A stretch of 64,000 bases of DNA from Incurvaria masculella (GCA_946894095.1 OX335641.1:13596501-13660500); one strand, 5' to 3'; counted from the first letter of the stretch, positions 22,128 through 35,036 are shown. Numbers and translations are program-made. The notes: generated from the letters alone by a model not told the origin.

Positions 22128-24650
22128 AATGATTTGTCGTAAATGGTTGGGATTGCACGCTAAACTGTAGGATACTACCTTACTACGTGGTACTTAAGGG
22201 TGGATCTATATCAATACATAATTAAACTTTTATTTTGTGTGTGTAGCGGGACTGCAAAGGTTCTGCTTAAGATTTATGTCGAGAACAAACCTTTTCTAAT
22301 TATTATTTTAAAATCTCATAAAAATGTAATGTTTCTAGGTGTCGCTGTGTTACCTCAAATTGATGACTGAAATTTCGAATTTAAAATACCTAATTGGGAA
22401 AATTTAATCCTATATAATTATGTTACTGATTCAAAATATTACAGTTTAAAAAAAATCAAAGCATTGCACTAATACCAGCAAGATGCAAGGTTTACAAGAA
22501 AAAGCTAGATTACTAAAAACTTGCTCTTAGAATTATTTGAGCACAGTGCCGAAATGAAAATTCAGGGAATTCATTTACAGTGAATCGCTCCAAAGCGTCA
22601 AGGCTTTTGAAAAAACGAATTGAACTAATTTCGAGAAATTGAAGACAAATTGTAATAGTCATATCGAGTGCCTTGAAGCAATTTGAGAAAGCTCAATGAC
22701 AAAATTTAATAATGAATATTTCAATGGCCGATTACATTCATAATACAAACTGCTTTAATTTTCAACTGAAATTTGATCAAAAGACAATATTTATTGACGA
22801 TAATTTCTTAGGAGATAACCAAGGAGGGTTATTAGTTTTATAGGCTTATTTAGGGTAGAAATGTACTTAACGAACATCGAGCATTGTGGTATCTTAGGAC
22901 CGCTCGGTTTTGTATACCGGGTGTTGTCATAAGATAGCAAACTTTTTAGGAAGTTAAGCAAATAGAGAAAGTAAGATTCTATCACATTTGTACCTGTCCT
23001 CGGACCTTGGGATGTCTTGAGTTATTTTCATGTTATTAACTTAATTAGGTTTGTAAGTTGACAATTTTAAGACAATACATTTTATTAATCGATTTTCAAG
23101 ATTTGATATTCGGGGAAATGCGTATGTGGCGCTTGGTCTGGATTTCCGTTGTAAACATGGTTGAAAAAGTGATACAAGTTAACGGGTGATATTTGTGGAT
23201 ATTGCCTGCTTCGAGAGCCGAGAGCAAAACGAACTGATAATAAAATAAAATAAACATATTATTACAACTAATTGGAATGAAATTACTGCTTATTTTACAC
23301 ATTACGTCAATAATAATATTCACAACCAAACAAAGCTATGGAACTATATTAAACACACGACAACACGGTGACCGATACAAGATATATATATATGTTAAAA
23401 ACGTCGCAATAAATAGTCAATATGTATAGTTATTGAGTAAAATAATTTATAATTTAAGATTATTCACATTGTGCGTTGTTTTTTCCTCGTAGTTCTTAGT
23501 TCCTTTTCCTTGCCTTAGACCGTTCCACCGAAAATGTAAGTTTTGGCAGTCGCATTTAGGTATGAAATCATAATTGAATAATATCATTAATGTGGACGAA
23601 AAAAAGACTAAATATTTATTTGAGAAGTTGTGTTTTTCTCAAGATAGACATTAGTACCCGACTCGAGCTACGAGCTAGTTTCATGGCTGTTTTAAGTATA
23701 ATGACACAAAATGTTGGAATAATATTCCACCACCAATTTGTCAAAACCTTCCCACTTTAGATGTTGAGCGCTCTTGCAAAACATGGCTTCATAAATGTCA
23801 GCAAAAATCCTCAAAGTTAGTGCTTGGGCGACTATGTAGATTTATAGCTAGTTTGCTAATTTTGCTTCCTTTTCTTCAAATATTATATATATTTTAAACG
23901 GATATGTGTTTTTAATATTTGATTTCTTTTTTTTGTATTTTGTGGTGCTTATTTGTATTTTTTTTCTCTTTTTTTAATACGTTTCGACAGATATATAAGG
24001 TTTATAAGGATTGGTTTTTTTATTGTATCTTTTTAGGGACCAGACATAAATTAGCGTTGCTGCTCACTGAGTGAAATACAACTTATACTGGGATGGCCCA
24101 TTTTCTTCATTACTTCTTGCTAACTCATGTGCTACTTTTATGTTATAATTCTTACTGTGTTTATGAAGAATAATCGCTTTTTTAAATTAGATTTTAATTA
24201 ATTCGATATTTCACATGAGTAGCTGCAATATAAATTATATATATATATATATATATTAAAAATATGCTAAGTATGTATCTTGCCAGTTTTTCTTCTTCGC
24301 TGTGATTTTTGATCTGAATAAATATTGAAATCAGTACAGTCTATATCTAAAATTCTATGAAGGGATACCTTAATATAGGCAAATAAGTTGAATGGAGTAT
24401 CAAGCAGAACAAAATAATGTAATCAATGATACTATAAATAATTATAACCGTATTACCGAAATTAAATCCGTTTTAATCATTTGTTTATGTCTACTAAATG
24501 ATTTTAAAAAAACTAAACTATACTAGCAATCTCTTGCTAAAATGAAAACGTTCACCTTTACTTGGACTCACGAACGTCCTTCAAATCTTGAACATTTAAA
24601 AGACATTCGTCGCTTAATAATATTTTAACTTTTAAGCACGAACATTTTTT
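22128..24650. other. intron 2 sequence, no gene seen
   Basis: AT-rich, with an (AT)n microsatellite at about 24236-24257. A piece at 24262-24312 (complement of CACAGCGAAGAAG) belongs to the repeat seen at 36065-36180. Confidence 0.5.
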
Positions 24651-24699
24651 TATCGAGCTTGGGCTAATTTTGACCTCTCATTTCAAAAGTAATGTTATA

Positions 24700-24820
24700 A
24701 CAAAGCCTGATTAATAATCTTCTCCTTTTTTGAAGTTGGTGAAAAAGAAAATGTATTTGTACTTTCCGTCGTTGAGGTCGGAGAAAATAAAACCGATTTT
24801 CAGGTATAAAAAATACAAGT
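24700..24820 (-). repeat. GAAGTCGG-type repeat fragment
   Basis: TCTCCTTTTTTGAAGTTGGTGAAAA matches in two parts the end of the element at 17786-18430. Confidence 0.5.
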
Positions 24821-24954
24821 AATTTAATCTCATTCATCTTTTCTTTGCATGCACGGCCTAGCAGAACGAGGTAGGTTTTTTATTTATTTGTGTCATTTTT
24901 ATTTGAATATAACTAAAGTAAAATATTATTAGAATATCTATGAATATCTATTAA

Positions 24955-25496
24955 GGTGGCCCAACCCGGCGGGCCTAACTCATTCGCGGGCACGGTACAA
25001 AACCGTGCTGTTGCGCTCTGGGACCTTCTCTGTTTCAAAGAATAAGACAGGCTCCGTGATGAGGAAGATGCAACATGTCCACAAAAAAGACAATGTGCAT
25101 AGTGTATGATTTGGTAAGATTTACGAAAATTTTAATTTCAAAGCGACTTATAGCTAAAAGTAAACCACGACCGCTGTAGTCAAACATCTAACAAAAACCA
25201 AATAGATCATAAATCTTGATTAAATAAGCTATGTCTGATGACTAATCTTTTTACGATGTTCTTACTTTATCATTGCGTAATCCACCTCCAAAGTTATTGT
25301 ATAAAACGCGCGAAAAATTCGAACTTTCGGACCTTATAACTTAGAAACCAAACACAATTTTACAATGCCAATGGTCATCAGACATCTAGTTTGATCAAAT
25401 AAAGCTATTTTGAGCAAAAATTTGGATCTCTGACAAGAAATATGGGCGTGATCTTCTTTCCCCTTTTGTATAGGGAGATGAGCGGGATGGGCCACC
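24955..25496 (-). mobile_element. TTAA MITE family A, copy 2
   Basis: 542 bp, inverted relative to copy 1, with TTAA at 24951-24954 and 25497-25500 and GGTGGCCCAACCCG-type ends. It lies in intron 2 of the receptor gene. No coding capacity. Confidence 0.88.
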
Positions 25497-25572
25497 TTAA
25501 AGCCCAGTCTTTGTCTTGCGAAGTCAGGCAAAAAGGGTAGCCTAATTGCAGCCAGCGCTCATTTATATTTGT

Positions 25573-25870
25573 ACTAGCTGCGGTACCCGACTCCACTCGA
25601 GACAATATTGTAAAAGTGTTTTCAGTAAAAAGCCTGTCAAGCTCTGGACCGAAATAAATACTGCGTTGTAGACTCTATGTATGATACTAAAACTAAATTG
25701 ACGATTTTTAGAAATCATTTCTGTATGTATGTATATTTGTATGTTCCTCCATAACTCTTAAACCAATCATACTAATTAGATGAAACGTAGTACACGTATA
25801 TTTAACTACTCGGGAATTAGGATACGCTAAATATAATTAAGTTCCGCTTACGCTAAGATGTGGCTGTCAT
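25573..25870 (-). mobile_element. Helitron-like 3' end fragment
   Basis: On the minus strand it ends GGAGTCGGGTACCGCAGCTAG followed by T, the CTAG-type 3' terminus of lepidopteran Helitrons. No matching TC start was found. Confidence 0.4.
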
Positions 25871-26529
25871 ACAAACCGGAATGATCCGGAAGGTAAACAC
25901 AACAACATTTTGAATAGATTACCGATTATTAAAAACAATTTTTTTTTGAGAGGCTTTTTTCTACAATTAATTATTAATCCTTATTCAGATACATTTGTTA
26001 CTTTCCTTTTGCATTCAATATTATATTATTTTTTTCTTTTACACTATATCATTCAAAATCTCATATTTAGGCATTTCCTACCACTTCAATGCTACTTATA
26101 TCGAAGCATAGCTTGGTATTTCCCGCAACTTTATGACTACTTGGCATCACGCTAAATCGCCAGAGTTGCGACCAGTGGGATACAATGATTATTACTTGAG
26201 ATCCAATAACCCGATTCCACTCAAAACTTATAAACGTGTAGTGTATTAACTTGTAACTTGTCAACCACTGACCCGATTTATATGCGTATTTTATCAGCGT
26301 ATAGCATCTCTGGGAGCAGTCAGGTTCGGGGTGGGCTTCAATGTTGAGGCTGGCGTGATTCGGAGTCCACATAAAACTTAAGATCCCTTCGTTACTTACT
26401 TAATAGGTATGTAATATTGCAGTGCAAATGCAGAAAGATTCTGGCGACACATGCTTTTAATATATATTTTTAAAATAGCTATTAAATGTTTCCGAAGCTC
26501 TAAATGGGAATGATTTGATGTTTCAAATT

Positions 26530-26659
26530 AAATATTACGATGTTGATAAAATTTGATAGATGGATACATTGTCCTGGACCAACCTTTTGGACCAGCCCTT
26601 TAGGCAACTTGTTATACATCAAACAATTCATGCCCAGCGGAGCCGGGTACCGCAACTAG
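26530..26659 (+). mobile_element. Helitron-like 3' end fragment
   Basis: Ends GCGGAGCCGGGTACCGCAAC-CTAG-like (CTAG 26656-26659, then T). The 5' end is not found. Confidence 0.4.
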
Positions 26660-26752
26660 TTTATAATAGAACAAGAAGAGGACTGCTGCATGTACCATGG
26701 ACATTGGCGGTGTACATCACTCTAAATTCCGCGAGGGGTGACCGGTGGGGTT

Positions 26753-26955
26753 AAGAGGATAATGAGGTGATCAAGTTCCATCCAATGGCTCGTGCCTGCC
26801 GTTTATCATAGATATAAAGTAAGTTATGTATAAAGGAAAACACACGGACGTAGCTCTCAGTTGATTTATTGAATGTGCGAAATTTCTGAAAAATATTGCT
26901 AAATTTCACTGAAGAAACAGGCACAAGCCATTCTATGGGATTTGGTCACCTAGGC
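26753..26955 (+). mobile_element. short TIR element (MITE), AGAGGATAATGAGG family
   Basis: The left end is AGAGGATAATGAGGTGATC with GTTCCATCCAATGGCTCGTG. The right end carries the degraded complement (CACAAGCCATTCTATGGGA). A larger relative lies at 35949-36893. Confidence 0.5.
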
Positions 26956-26989
26956 TCAAACTACCCACTCGAGTAATACGCAGATTCCA

Positions 26990-27200
26990 TCATCGTATAT
27001 GATCTATGGGCGTCGTTGGATCTCGGATGAGTGACCGTTTTCGAAGGTGACGGATTCCACTTAAAACTTTAGGTCCCCTTTCTTACTAACTGAGTAACTG
27101 CAATACAAAATGTCCGAGTTTTTCATCCATATCAACGAAGCAGTGCCAGTGCAGGATCGTCTCGGTGGCAAATGCTTTTAAAACACCTAGAAAAAAAATC
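26990..27200 (+). repeat. 5S-like SINE head fragment
   Basis: GGGCGTCGTTGGATCTCGGATGAGTGACCG-type order resembles the second half of 5S rRNA. It is followed by GATTCCACTTAAAACTTTAGGTCCCC, the start of the SINE body. The rest is degraded. A similar 5S-like piece lies at 33965-34040. Confidence 0.45.
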
Positions 27201-27340
27201 GACCCCATTTTTTTATAATTAAGGATTACTTGCATATTTCTTCCACTAAATTAATAAATTGAAATATTTGGATGTTTTCCTATTCAATCATGCCACATCG
27301 GCTCAACCGATTTTGATCAAATTTCCCCCAAGTACGCAGC

Positions 27341-27412
27341 AAAGCACGGAACTTTGAAGTTGGCTGACTCCGCGAAGCACGCAACAAAGCACGGAGCTTT
27401 AGAGTTGGCTGT
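27341..27412 (+). repeat. two-copy direct repeat of about 45 bp
   Basis: CGCAGCAAAGCACGGAACTTT and a second copy CGCAACAAAGCACGGAGCTTT, both followed by AGTTGGCTG. It directly precedes the SINE at 27423. Confidence 0.6.
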
Positions 27413-27422
27413 CTCGCGTTTT

Positions 27423-27832
27423 GAGCGGCTCGTAACCTAGTGGCGCGGGGACTGGTCTAGCGTACTAGAGGCCTGGGTTCAATACCGACATGCACCACTG
27501 GCTTTCTCTTTCCGAGTTCGATAAGTGCATTTCGTCACGAATGGGAGCTGCTCCATGGTTCGGAATCCATGTAAAACTGTAGGTCCCCTTTCCCTACTAG
27601 GTGGTAGGGTTTAAGCCCGCCCGGGTTGGTACCATCGCATTGGATAAAAAGATGGTCGAAGCGGCAATGAAAAATTGTCTGTGTTTTCCATCCAGTTCAA
27701 TTTAGCCGTGCTCATAAAGGGAAGGTACTGGCATGACACCTAATTCCTTCGGGAATGTGGTGTTTTGGGCTAAATATTATAACTGTAGTTGTGTGGTATT
27801 AGCCATCTATGTCAGGTCGCATAAAAAAAAAA
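27423..27832 (+). mobile_element. tRNA-headed SINE, full length
   Basis: Starts GAGCGGCTCGTAACCTAGTGG (box A) with box-B-like GGGTTCAATACCG, then the family body, and ends in a 10-base A run. 410 bp, in receptor intron 2. Confidence 0.88.
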
Positions 27833-28949
27833 GTTTTCCTGGCTTTTCTTTAATGCGATCTAACAAACATTAGTTTTTCCCGATTCACTTATTGAAACAA
27901 ATTTAAAAAAATCTATATGCGGTAAACAAAATATATTTTCATTTTATGTTTGTCTATATATTTATAACAGAATTGGGCTTCGGCACCGCTTTTGTTGCAC
28001 TGACAAGAATGGTCTTTGTATTTTGATTTTGTTGTTCTTGCCTCACGGCCGATTTTACATACATTACATGATGAAATAAATGAAACGATATCCATGTAAA
28101 TGGCGTTCCACAGAAAGCAATAAAAATCGAAATCCTTTTCTATTAAAAGTGGCATATTAATTATTTTTCTTTTGAGTGTAACGACATGAAAAGGCATAAC
28201 ATAGAAGTTTAGTTAACTTGATCTACGTATTTTCACGTAAATGAGCAAGTTATCTCACATCGTAGCGCACAGATATTCCCACAGAATTATAGAAATGCTA
28301 CGTCCTTGTCGCAATTTTAGCAAAAAATACCTAGCCCAATAACCTAGTTACTTTGTGTTGCGTTAGTCGCACGCCTACTCCTTGGGTGCTTGCATTAAAA
28401 ACGGAGTAATCGGGTCACAAATAATTATTTTTATTAGTCAGAATTATGGGCTTATGGATGCCATCATAATGGAATACTCTGATAGACAGTTGACTAATAC
28501 TGAAGTCATAAATAATAGTAAATAAGAACGATAGTAAACGAGCACTTTGTTAAATGCATGTCGACCGCACGCAAGTCAGGACAAGATTGACGAATGGTGA
28601 CTTGTTGTAGTACCTAGTAATTGTTATTCTATAAAATAACCCATAAGTATTTAAAGCGAAAGGACAGGAATTTCTAGCTTATTGCCTATTCGGTGGATCT
28701 TCCCATTCGTCTCGGCGAGATAAGACGCCTGCAGCCCGCCCGTCTGTACCGGGGAACACATTTTCTGCTCGGCGGAGCGCAACGCGTCCATTCGGTATGA
28801 GCACTCGTATTACGCCTTTCATGGTACAGTATAATATGTGTAGTATACTTGTTAGTATGGGAGAGAATAAAAGTTACGGTAGTTATTGTGAATTGGCTGT
28901 ATTGAGGGGCCAGTCTAGGTACATTTCATCAACACTGAGTTACATAAAA
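27833..28949. other. intron 2 sequence, GC-rich patch
   Basis: No gene seen. 28700-28795 is locally GC-rich and could be regulatory, but nothing decides it. Confidence 0.4.
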
Positions 28950-28979
28950 AAAATCCGACGAATTGAGAACCTCCTCCTT

Positions 28980-29265
28980 TTTAGAGTTCCGTACCAAAAG
29001 GGTGAAAACGGAACTCTATTACTAAGCCTCCGCTGTCCGTCCGTCCTTCTATCACAGGGCTGTATCTCATGAACCGTAATAGGTAGGCAGCTGAAATGTT
29101 TACAGAGTGTGCATTTACTTTGCCGCTATAACAACAAATTGTTAAAAAAATATATATATAAATTAAAGGGGATTCTCATACAAAAAACGTATATTTTTGT
29201 TTTAAATCTTGTACGATGGTACGGAACCCTTCGTGTGCGAGTCCGACTCGCACTTGGCTGGTTTT
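28980..29265 (-). repeat. CGGACGG-core lepidopteran repeat
   Basis: Minus-oriented complete copy: AGAGTTCCGTACC at the left, a CCGTCCGTCCTTC core, and GAGTCCGACTCGCACTTGGC at the right. It is inserted right after a GAACCTCCTCC repeat end and abuts the next copy head-to-tail. Confidence 0.75.
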
Positions 29266-29344
29266 TAGGGTTCCGTACCCAAAGGGTGAAAACGAAACCC
29301 TATTACTAAGTCTCCGCTGTCCGTCCGTCCCTCCGTCCGTCCGG

Positions 29345-29985
29345 GGGAACAGCATAACGTATAATATGCAGATCGTATAATGTCATATTTTAACAAAATT
29401 TTAAAACCATGCACAACGTATAATAGGCAGATCGTATAATCTTATACGTAGTGCATGAAGAAGTCCAAAAAATTAAATTACTTATTTCTCCATGCATAAC
29501 GTATAATAGTCACAACGTATAATGTTATGATCTTTATTTAACAAAAAAAGAAAACCATGCATATCATATAATCCTAAAATATTTCATACGATAAGCGCCC
29601 TTATCGATATAAGGTTAAAGATTATACTCGCACGCGACTTTTCGACCGTCTCAATTAGCGTTGTAGCAAATTGTTACTCTTCAACAGATATCGATTCGTA
29701 GCAATTTCAGCCTTAAATGTATCGTCGTTAGGGCGCTTTATGCAGTGCTTCTTGGCATATTATACGTTCTGCATGGTTTTCTTTTTTTGTGAATTCATGT
29801 TAGGAATATTATACGTTGTGACTATTATACGTTCTGCATGATGCAAAGAGTTTATTTTATTTTTAAACTCATGCACAACGTATAACATTATACGTTGTGA
29901 ATATTATACGATATGCATGGTTTTAATTTTTTGGAAAAAAATACTATTATACGTTGTGAATATTATACGTAGTGAATACGACTCG
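29345..29985. mobile_element. foldback element with AACGTATAAT / ATTATACGTT arrays
   Basis: The left half carries repeated CATGCA(C/T)AACGTATAAT-like words (about 29354, 29407, 29502, 29516) and GATCGTATAAT. The right half carries the complement ATTATACGTTGTG or ATTATACGTTCTGCATGG (about 29758, 29809, 29824, 29889, 29946). The 140-bp centre is unique. This dyad arrangement marks a foldback-type transposon of unknown class. No ORF. Confidence 0.6.
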
Positions 29986-29987
29986 TC

Positions 29988-30048
29988 CGTCCGTCCGTCC
30001 GTCCGTCCGTCAGTCCGTCCGTCCGTCTGTCCGTCCGTCACAGGGCTG
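29988..30048. repeat. CCGT/CCGTC tandem repeat
   Basis: Perfect and near-perfect GTCC units, the core of the enclosing repeat element. Confidence 0.9.
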
Positions 30049-30854
30049 TATCTTATGAACCGTAACAGGTAGGAAGTTGAAATTTTCACAGATTATGTAT
30101 TTATTTTGCCGCTATAACAACAAATAGGTATAATTATAAAATATGTTTTGTTTGTGGTAAATCTTTTACGATGGTACGGAACCCTTCGTGTGCGAGTCCG
30201 ACTCGCACATGGCCGGTTTTTTTTAAATGAGTAAAAAAGAACCAAGCTTCACTAGATAACATCGGGATAATACTAGATGGATGGTGATAGTCTGTCGATA
30301 AGTTAACCGATCCCTTGATCAGCGTCTCATCTTTTCTTTTGATCTAATAGGGGTGTCCTATGTAAAATAGAAGAAACTCTAACTGGACATCGTCTATTAA
30401 ATTGGCATCTCTTAATATTGGAATAATAATTATCTGTGTCACTCTTGGTGACGAGGCGATGAGGTGGTACATACACGAGCGGGTTCTTTCTTACTCCTAC
30501 AACCAATAAGTATTTAAGGAAGGGGATCATGTTGTTTGGAAACCATCTAAAGCACTAAAGAGAAAGGAAGGGGAAGTGCCATGCGGTCGATATTCCATCT
30601 CCGCTATATGGGTCAAAGTGACCATACAATTGTATATGAATCCAGCGGCGCGTCGCATGCTTCACAGTCTAAACATCGCCACCGCGCGCGAATATGCTCT
30701 AAAATAGCGTTCGTCAACTCAGTTCCCCAATACGTCTGCGACTATGTTTGCATGTGACGTGTACGTTTACATAGGTTGGATTGATAGTTTCTGAAATTTG
30801 GAGACAGCGGGTCCCATAGTAGGCGCGCTCGATGCGATCTTTTTTTATCCATGA

Positions 30855-31104
30855 TCTATACTAATAGAATAAAGGTAATTTTTTTTTGTTTGAACGCGCT
30901 GCCAGTCGGATGTAAAAAAAGTATATTCACGCTTAGGAGTAAAAAGAAAAAAGGCAGAAAGAACGCTGAATGAAAACGAAGTAACAGCACGGGCGGGGGA
31001 TGCGGAGCGGTATTAGTCGGGAACAGAAGGCGCATTCTCTAGGCTCAGCTCAGGTGAAAGTCTGAAACGAAAGTCACCCGAGCGGAGCCGGGAACCTTAG
31101 CTAG
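30855..31104 (+). mobile_element. short non-autonomous Helitron
   Basis: 250 bp, starting TCTATACTAATAGAATAAAG after an A and ending GGAGCCGGGAACCTTAGCTAG before a T, with TTTGTTTGAACGCGCT near the start. The start, end and A|T insertion site fit lepidopteran Helitrons. No coding capacity. Confidence 0.75.
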
Positions 31105-33950
31105 TATTTCATAATACAGAAAGAGACGCACGCCGTAGTTTTTGAACCAACACCCTCCGCCACAGATGGTGCCAGCGAGACTAAAATAGGTTTTTCTTTT
31201 CACCAACGATGTCAACCATAGGATTTTTTCTAATACATCCGGTAACATAAAAATCTAGAATCTAACATCATTCTAGTTGTAGTAGTCGTACGATAATTGA
31301 AACAATACGAATATTTTCGAGGCTCTATAGCAAATAAATAACCTAATTAAAAATTAAAAATATCAATTTTTTTTATTTTATGGCTACTACATTTTCCACG
31401 ACAGTTTCCATAAATGATTGCCTTCCAACTAAGAAGGCTTGTCATCTCTGCTAAGGGAATTTACGTGATAATACTAAGTATCATAAAGCAGATTAAATGG
31501 TTGTATATTATGACTTGTGGCTCGAAAAGTAAATCATATTTTAACATAAAAACGGAGATATCCCTAAATAAAAAATACGGCATTTAAAACGTCACGAACG
31601 GCACCAGTTCTCCCCAATATGATAATATTCCAAACTATAAAATTTACCATCTTACAAAATCCCATCAAATTGAGACAATGGAATAATTATGTCGCTTCTC
31701 TAACCGATTAAAGGAACGATTTCCTCCCATAATCTTTAATCTCACTCGATAGCGACAATTTATATCGTTCGCAATCCGCGAACCTCTCGGGAATAAATCA
31801 CAGAATTCAATCAGACAATCACTGACCGAATCGTTCAGGGATTGGTCGATGGCTAAACTCGTTATCCAATCAGCGCGCTCGATCATTAGTTCAGACAGCT
31901 TCATTCTGGCGTGTGATTTCTAGTGTCGTTGAATTGAAATGTCTATTAAATTATCGCCGAATCTTATTTATTGGGAGCAAGAATCTTAATTACCGATAGG
32001 ATTAAATTGAAACCAGAGGAGGGTCTTTTATTTTAAGATTGTACTGCACTCTGGTGTGGGCTTCGCCACTTAAGAATGGCGCGCAAGCTATTCTCCCCAT
32101 ATCTGATATTGAAAATCTTAACAAGTAGTATAATCGACCACTATATACCTGACAATGTTTTGTTTTGTGTGTAACTTTGTTATATGCTTAACAATTACAA
32201 TACAATACATGGGTAGTGTGTTGGGCATGACAGAAGATGTGGGATTATCTATGCATGCCTGGTTATAAAAAAACATATTTTATATCTAAGTGAGTTAAGG
32301 CTGTCATGAAGGCAGCAGAAATCTAAGATTTAAAAATTTTAAGAAATGCATTCATTGTCGATCGGGCAAGGCACAATTTTGCACGGCGATTACCATTAAA
32401 CTAGCGAAATTGTCTTTCAGACCCTAACGGTTCCCTACTATAAAACGTTGTCAGATTTTAATTATTATATTTCATCACTTGAGAAAGCCCGTATGTTTTT
32501 ATTAATCTGTATTTTTCAATAAAACAAATCTAAAACGTACTCGTATATTAAAAAAAATTAAACATGCAGACGTACATTTGGACATTATATTTTATAATCT
32601 AAAATTTCAAAAACCTAGCAAAACAATAAGAATATGTATGTTTACAGTTATCGCCCGTAGCATGGGGAATTTATAGGGTAAAGACTCCCTTAATACGTTT
32701 TGCGAGAGAAATAATACGTGGGTTCATACTGTTGTAAGATGAAAAAATACCTTTTAGTCGCCTTTGTATATAGAATCGACCGCAAAGCAAGGACACATTA
32801 ATTAAAGAAAATAATAGCCCTGTAAAAAGAACTTCTTAACGAAACTACTGTATCCTTCTTTTATCCCGGGCTCCTTGCAGCAGGAGTCAGCTGTCTATTC
32901 CAGAGAATAACTAATAACACTTAGCAGCCTCCCCTCTGGCTCTTTTAATGGCGTCAGTTTGAAGTTGAGGGTTAGCTACCTACCTCACTCTAACTTATGT
33001 CAAACGGCGTCACCATCTATCTCACTCTTAATTCAAACAGTCACTTATGCCATCTTATGTAGAATAGCATGAGCAGGTCTCTCAGATTAAGTTATGAAAT
33101 AATTTTATAACAAGCTCATTTTGGACTAAAATGCCCATATCTTTTTTATATCAATAGTTTAGCGCACGGTAGCCGAATGATGAGGGCAAGTATTCGAGTG
33201 AAATAGGTGCTACGACGACAAAAGGCTGAAGTGATGAAAGGTACTTAAGTATCTATACACGATTTATTTTATGTAAATTTATAGGGCGAAAACATTATAT
33301 AACATTTTCATTAATTTTTTGATAATTGAATATGACGCGAAAATAAAATTCTAAAATGAACCTAATTAAATGCTACACGGTCAATCCGTGTTCAAACTTT
33401 ATATCAATTAGTAATTAACAAATTTAATTTATTATACCCTCGTTCAAACGGGCTGCCTCTTTTAAGATTTGAGGGATTTTTACTTCAAAGTTGGCTCAAA
33501 AGTTAGACTAGAAGATATTGAAAAGGCGACCCGGGAAAAATATACGGCTCACCTTACTATAGTCCCGACCTAACCAGATTAACTCTTACAATGAGTTCAA
33601 AGGCCGAGCCGGTGGGCCCGCTAACTGGATAACTTTATGAAGCGCTTCATTTACCGGAGCACCCATAAATGAGTTGAAAGGGCGCTCCGTATCAATTAAT
33701 TGTAAAGTAATAGCTTTAAGGGAAGGGATTATTTGGGCAAGATCTAATCAATTAACAGAAGGACTTCTCTTTATAAAGTGTAATATCTTTGAGCTTATTA
33801 CATATTTATAAAAGGAAGTAGCATTTGCTCCAGGTTAAGCTTGCTTGGAAATAATTCTTCGGTATTTTTGTTTCATAAACATTGATCACACTACCTAGTT
33901 CCAGGGTAGAGTCCACCAAAAAAACACAAACATAACACATACTCGTATTA
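31105..33950. other. intron 2 sequence, no gene seen
   Basis: AT-rich, with no recognisable exon or element boundary in 2.8 kb. Confidence 0.45.
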
Positions 33951-34174
33951 GTCAGGCTTTGGTAGCCTTAGGTCTCGATCTTGAGGTTGAGCAATACTGG
34001 GAGCGGTCGGGTTCTCGATGACTGACCGTTCGACCGTTCATACATACATTTTGATAATAATATGATAGACACAATAATATTACCATTTTTATTACGATTC
34101 TTCGAGCATTAAGGTGACGAAGTGACTGCCGTTATGTCCTGCAGATGTAGAACGTTTCGATGGTACCTGTATTT

Positions 34175-34581
34175 GAGCGGCTCGTAGCCTAGTGGCGCGA
34201 GGACTGGCTTAGCGTACCAGAGGTCTGGGTTCAATTCCTCGCCCCCACAATCACCACATTTTGTCTCTTTCTGAGTTCGATAAGTGCATTTCGTCACGAA
34301 TGCGAGCTGCTCCATGGTTTGGAATCCATGTAAAACTGTAGGTCCACTTCCCCTACTAGTTAGTAGGGTTTAAGCCCGTTAAGGTTGGTACCATCGGATG
34401 GAACCTTTGGATGAAATTAAAATTTCTCCGTGTTTTCCATCCAGTTCAATGTAGCCGTGCAGATAAAGGGAAAGCCCTGGCATGGCATCTAATTCCTTCG
34501 GGAATGTGGTGTATTGGGCTAATATCACAACGGTAGGTTTGTGGTATTAATCGTTCATGTCAGGTGGCATAAAAAAAAAAA
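34175..34581 (+). mobile_element. tRNA-headed SINE, full length
   Basis: Best head of the family: GAGCGGCTCG then box A TAGCCTAGTGG and box B GGGTTCAATTCC about 40 bp apart, then the shared body and an 11-base A run. It lies 245 bp before exon 3. Confidence 0.9.
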
Positions 34582-34642
34582 GAATTTACTCGTCTACACC
34601 ACTGAATCCTCAGTGACTCGTACATGTCTAACCCCTGTTTTC

Positions 34643-34752
34643 ACCACCTCCAGCTACCTGAAATCCGATAGTTAACTTTCGGTTACATTGCTTATTTATA
34701 TGGTGTAACCGAAAGATAACTTTGGGATTTTTGTAGCTGGAGGCGGTGGAAC
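34643..34752. repeat. imperfect inverted repeat (small MITE) near exon 3
   Basis: CCACCTCCAGCTAC ... TAACTTTCGGTTACA and the complement TGTAACCGAAAGATAAC ... GTAGCTGGAGGCGGTGG, arms about 50 bp. It ends 73 bp before exon 3. Confidence 0.75.
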
Positions 34753-34825
34753 CGGGCGTAAGAGTAGCTCACTATTTGTGTCTTCTTCTGTTGGATAATC
34801 TATAAAACATGTCTCTTCTTTACAG

Positions 34826-35036
34826 GCGTTCAAGTGGCGACGCGTCGCGATGCTATTCCACAACAACCCGCTGAGCCGCGGTTTGGGCCACAGCCTCTGC
34901 TATCTCACCCTCTCCGCCATATTCAGCGTGCTGAAAGAGAGAGACAAGGATATCCCGATCAAGTATTTCGACGAGAACAACACTACCTACACGGAACACC
35001 TGGAACTACTGTACGAGCTAGCTTCGAAGACCAGAA
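34826..35036 (+). CDS. receptor exon 3 (ANF-receptor domain)
   Basis: Residues 378-447 plus one base, phase 0 to 1. It reads AFKWRRVAMLFHNNPLSRGL, then C402 within HSLCYLTLSAIFSVLKER, then sequons at N428 and N429 (ENNTT). The segment matches the part of NPR-type receptors that follows the first lobe strand (KWRRVALLYH-like). C402 pairs by family rule with C452 of exon 4. The acceptor is CTTCTTTACAG and the donor GTAAGA. A 13.6-kb intron precedes it. Confidence 0.93.

Larger units (their letters stand above)
29266..30213 (-). repeat. CGGACGG-core lepidopteran repeat, interrupted
   Basis: AGGGTTCCGTACCC at the left and GAGTCCGACTCGCACATGG at the right bound the copy. Its CCGT core is split at about 29342 and resumes at 29987, with a 640-bp foldback element between. 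Confidence 0.75.
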
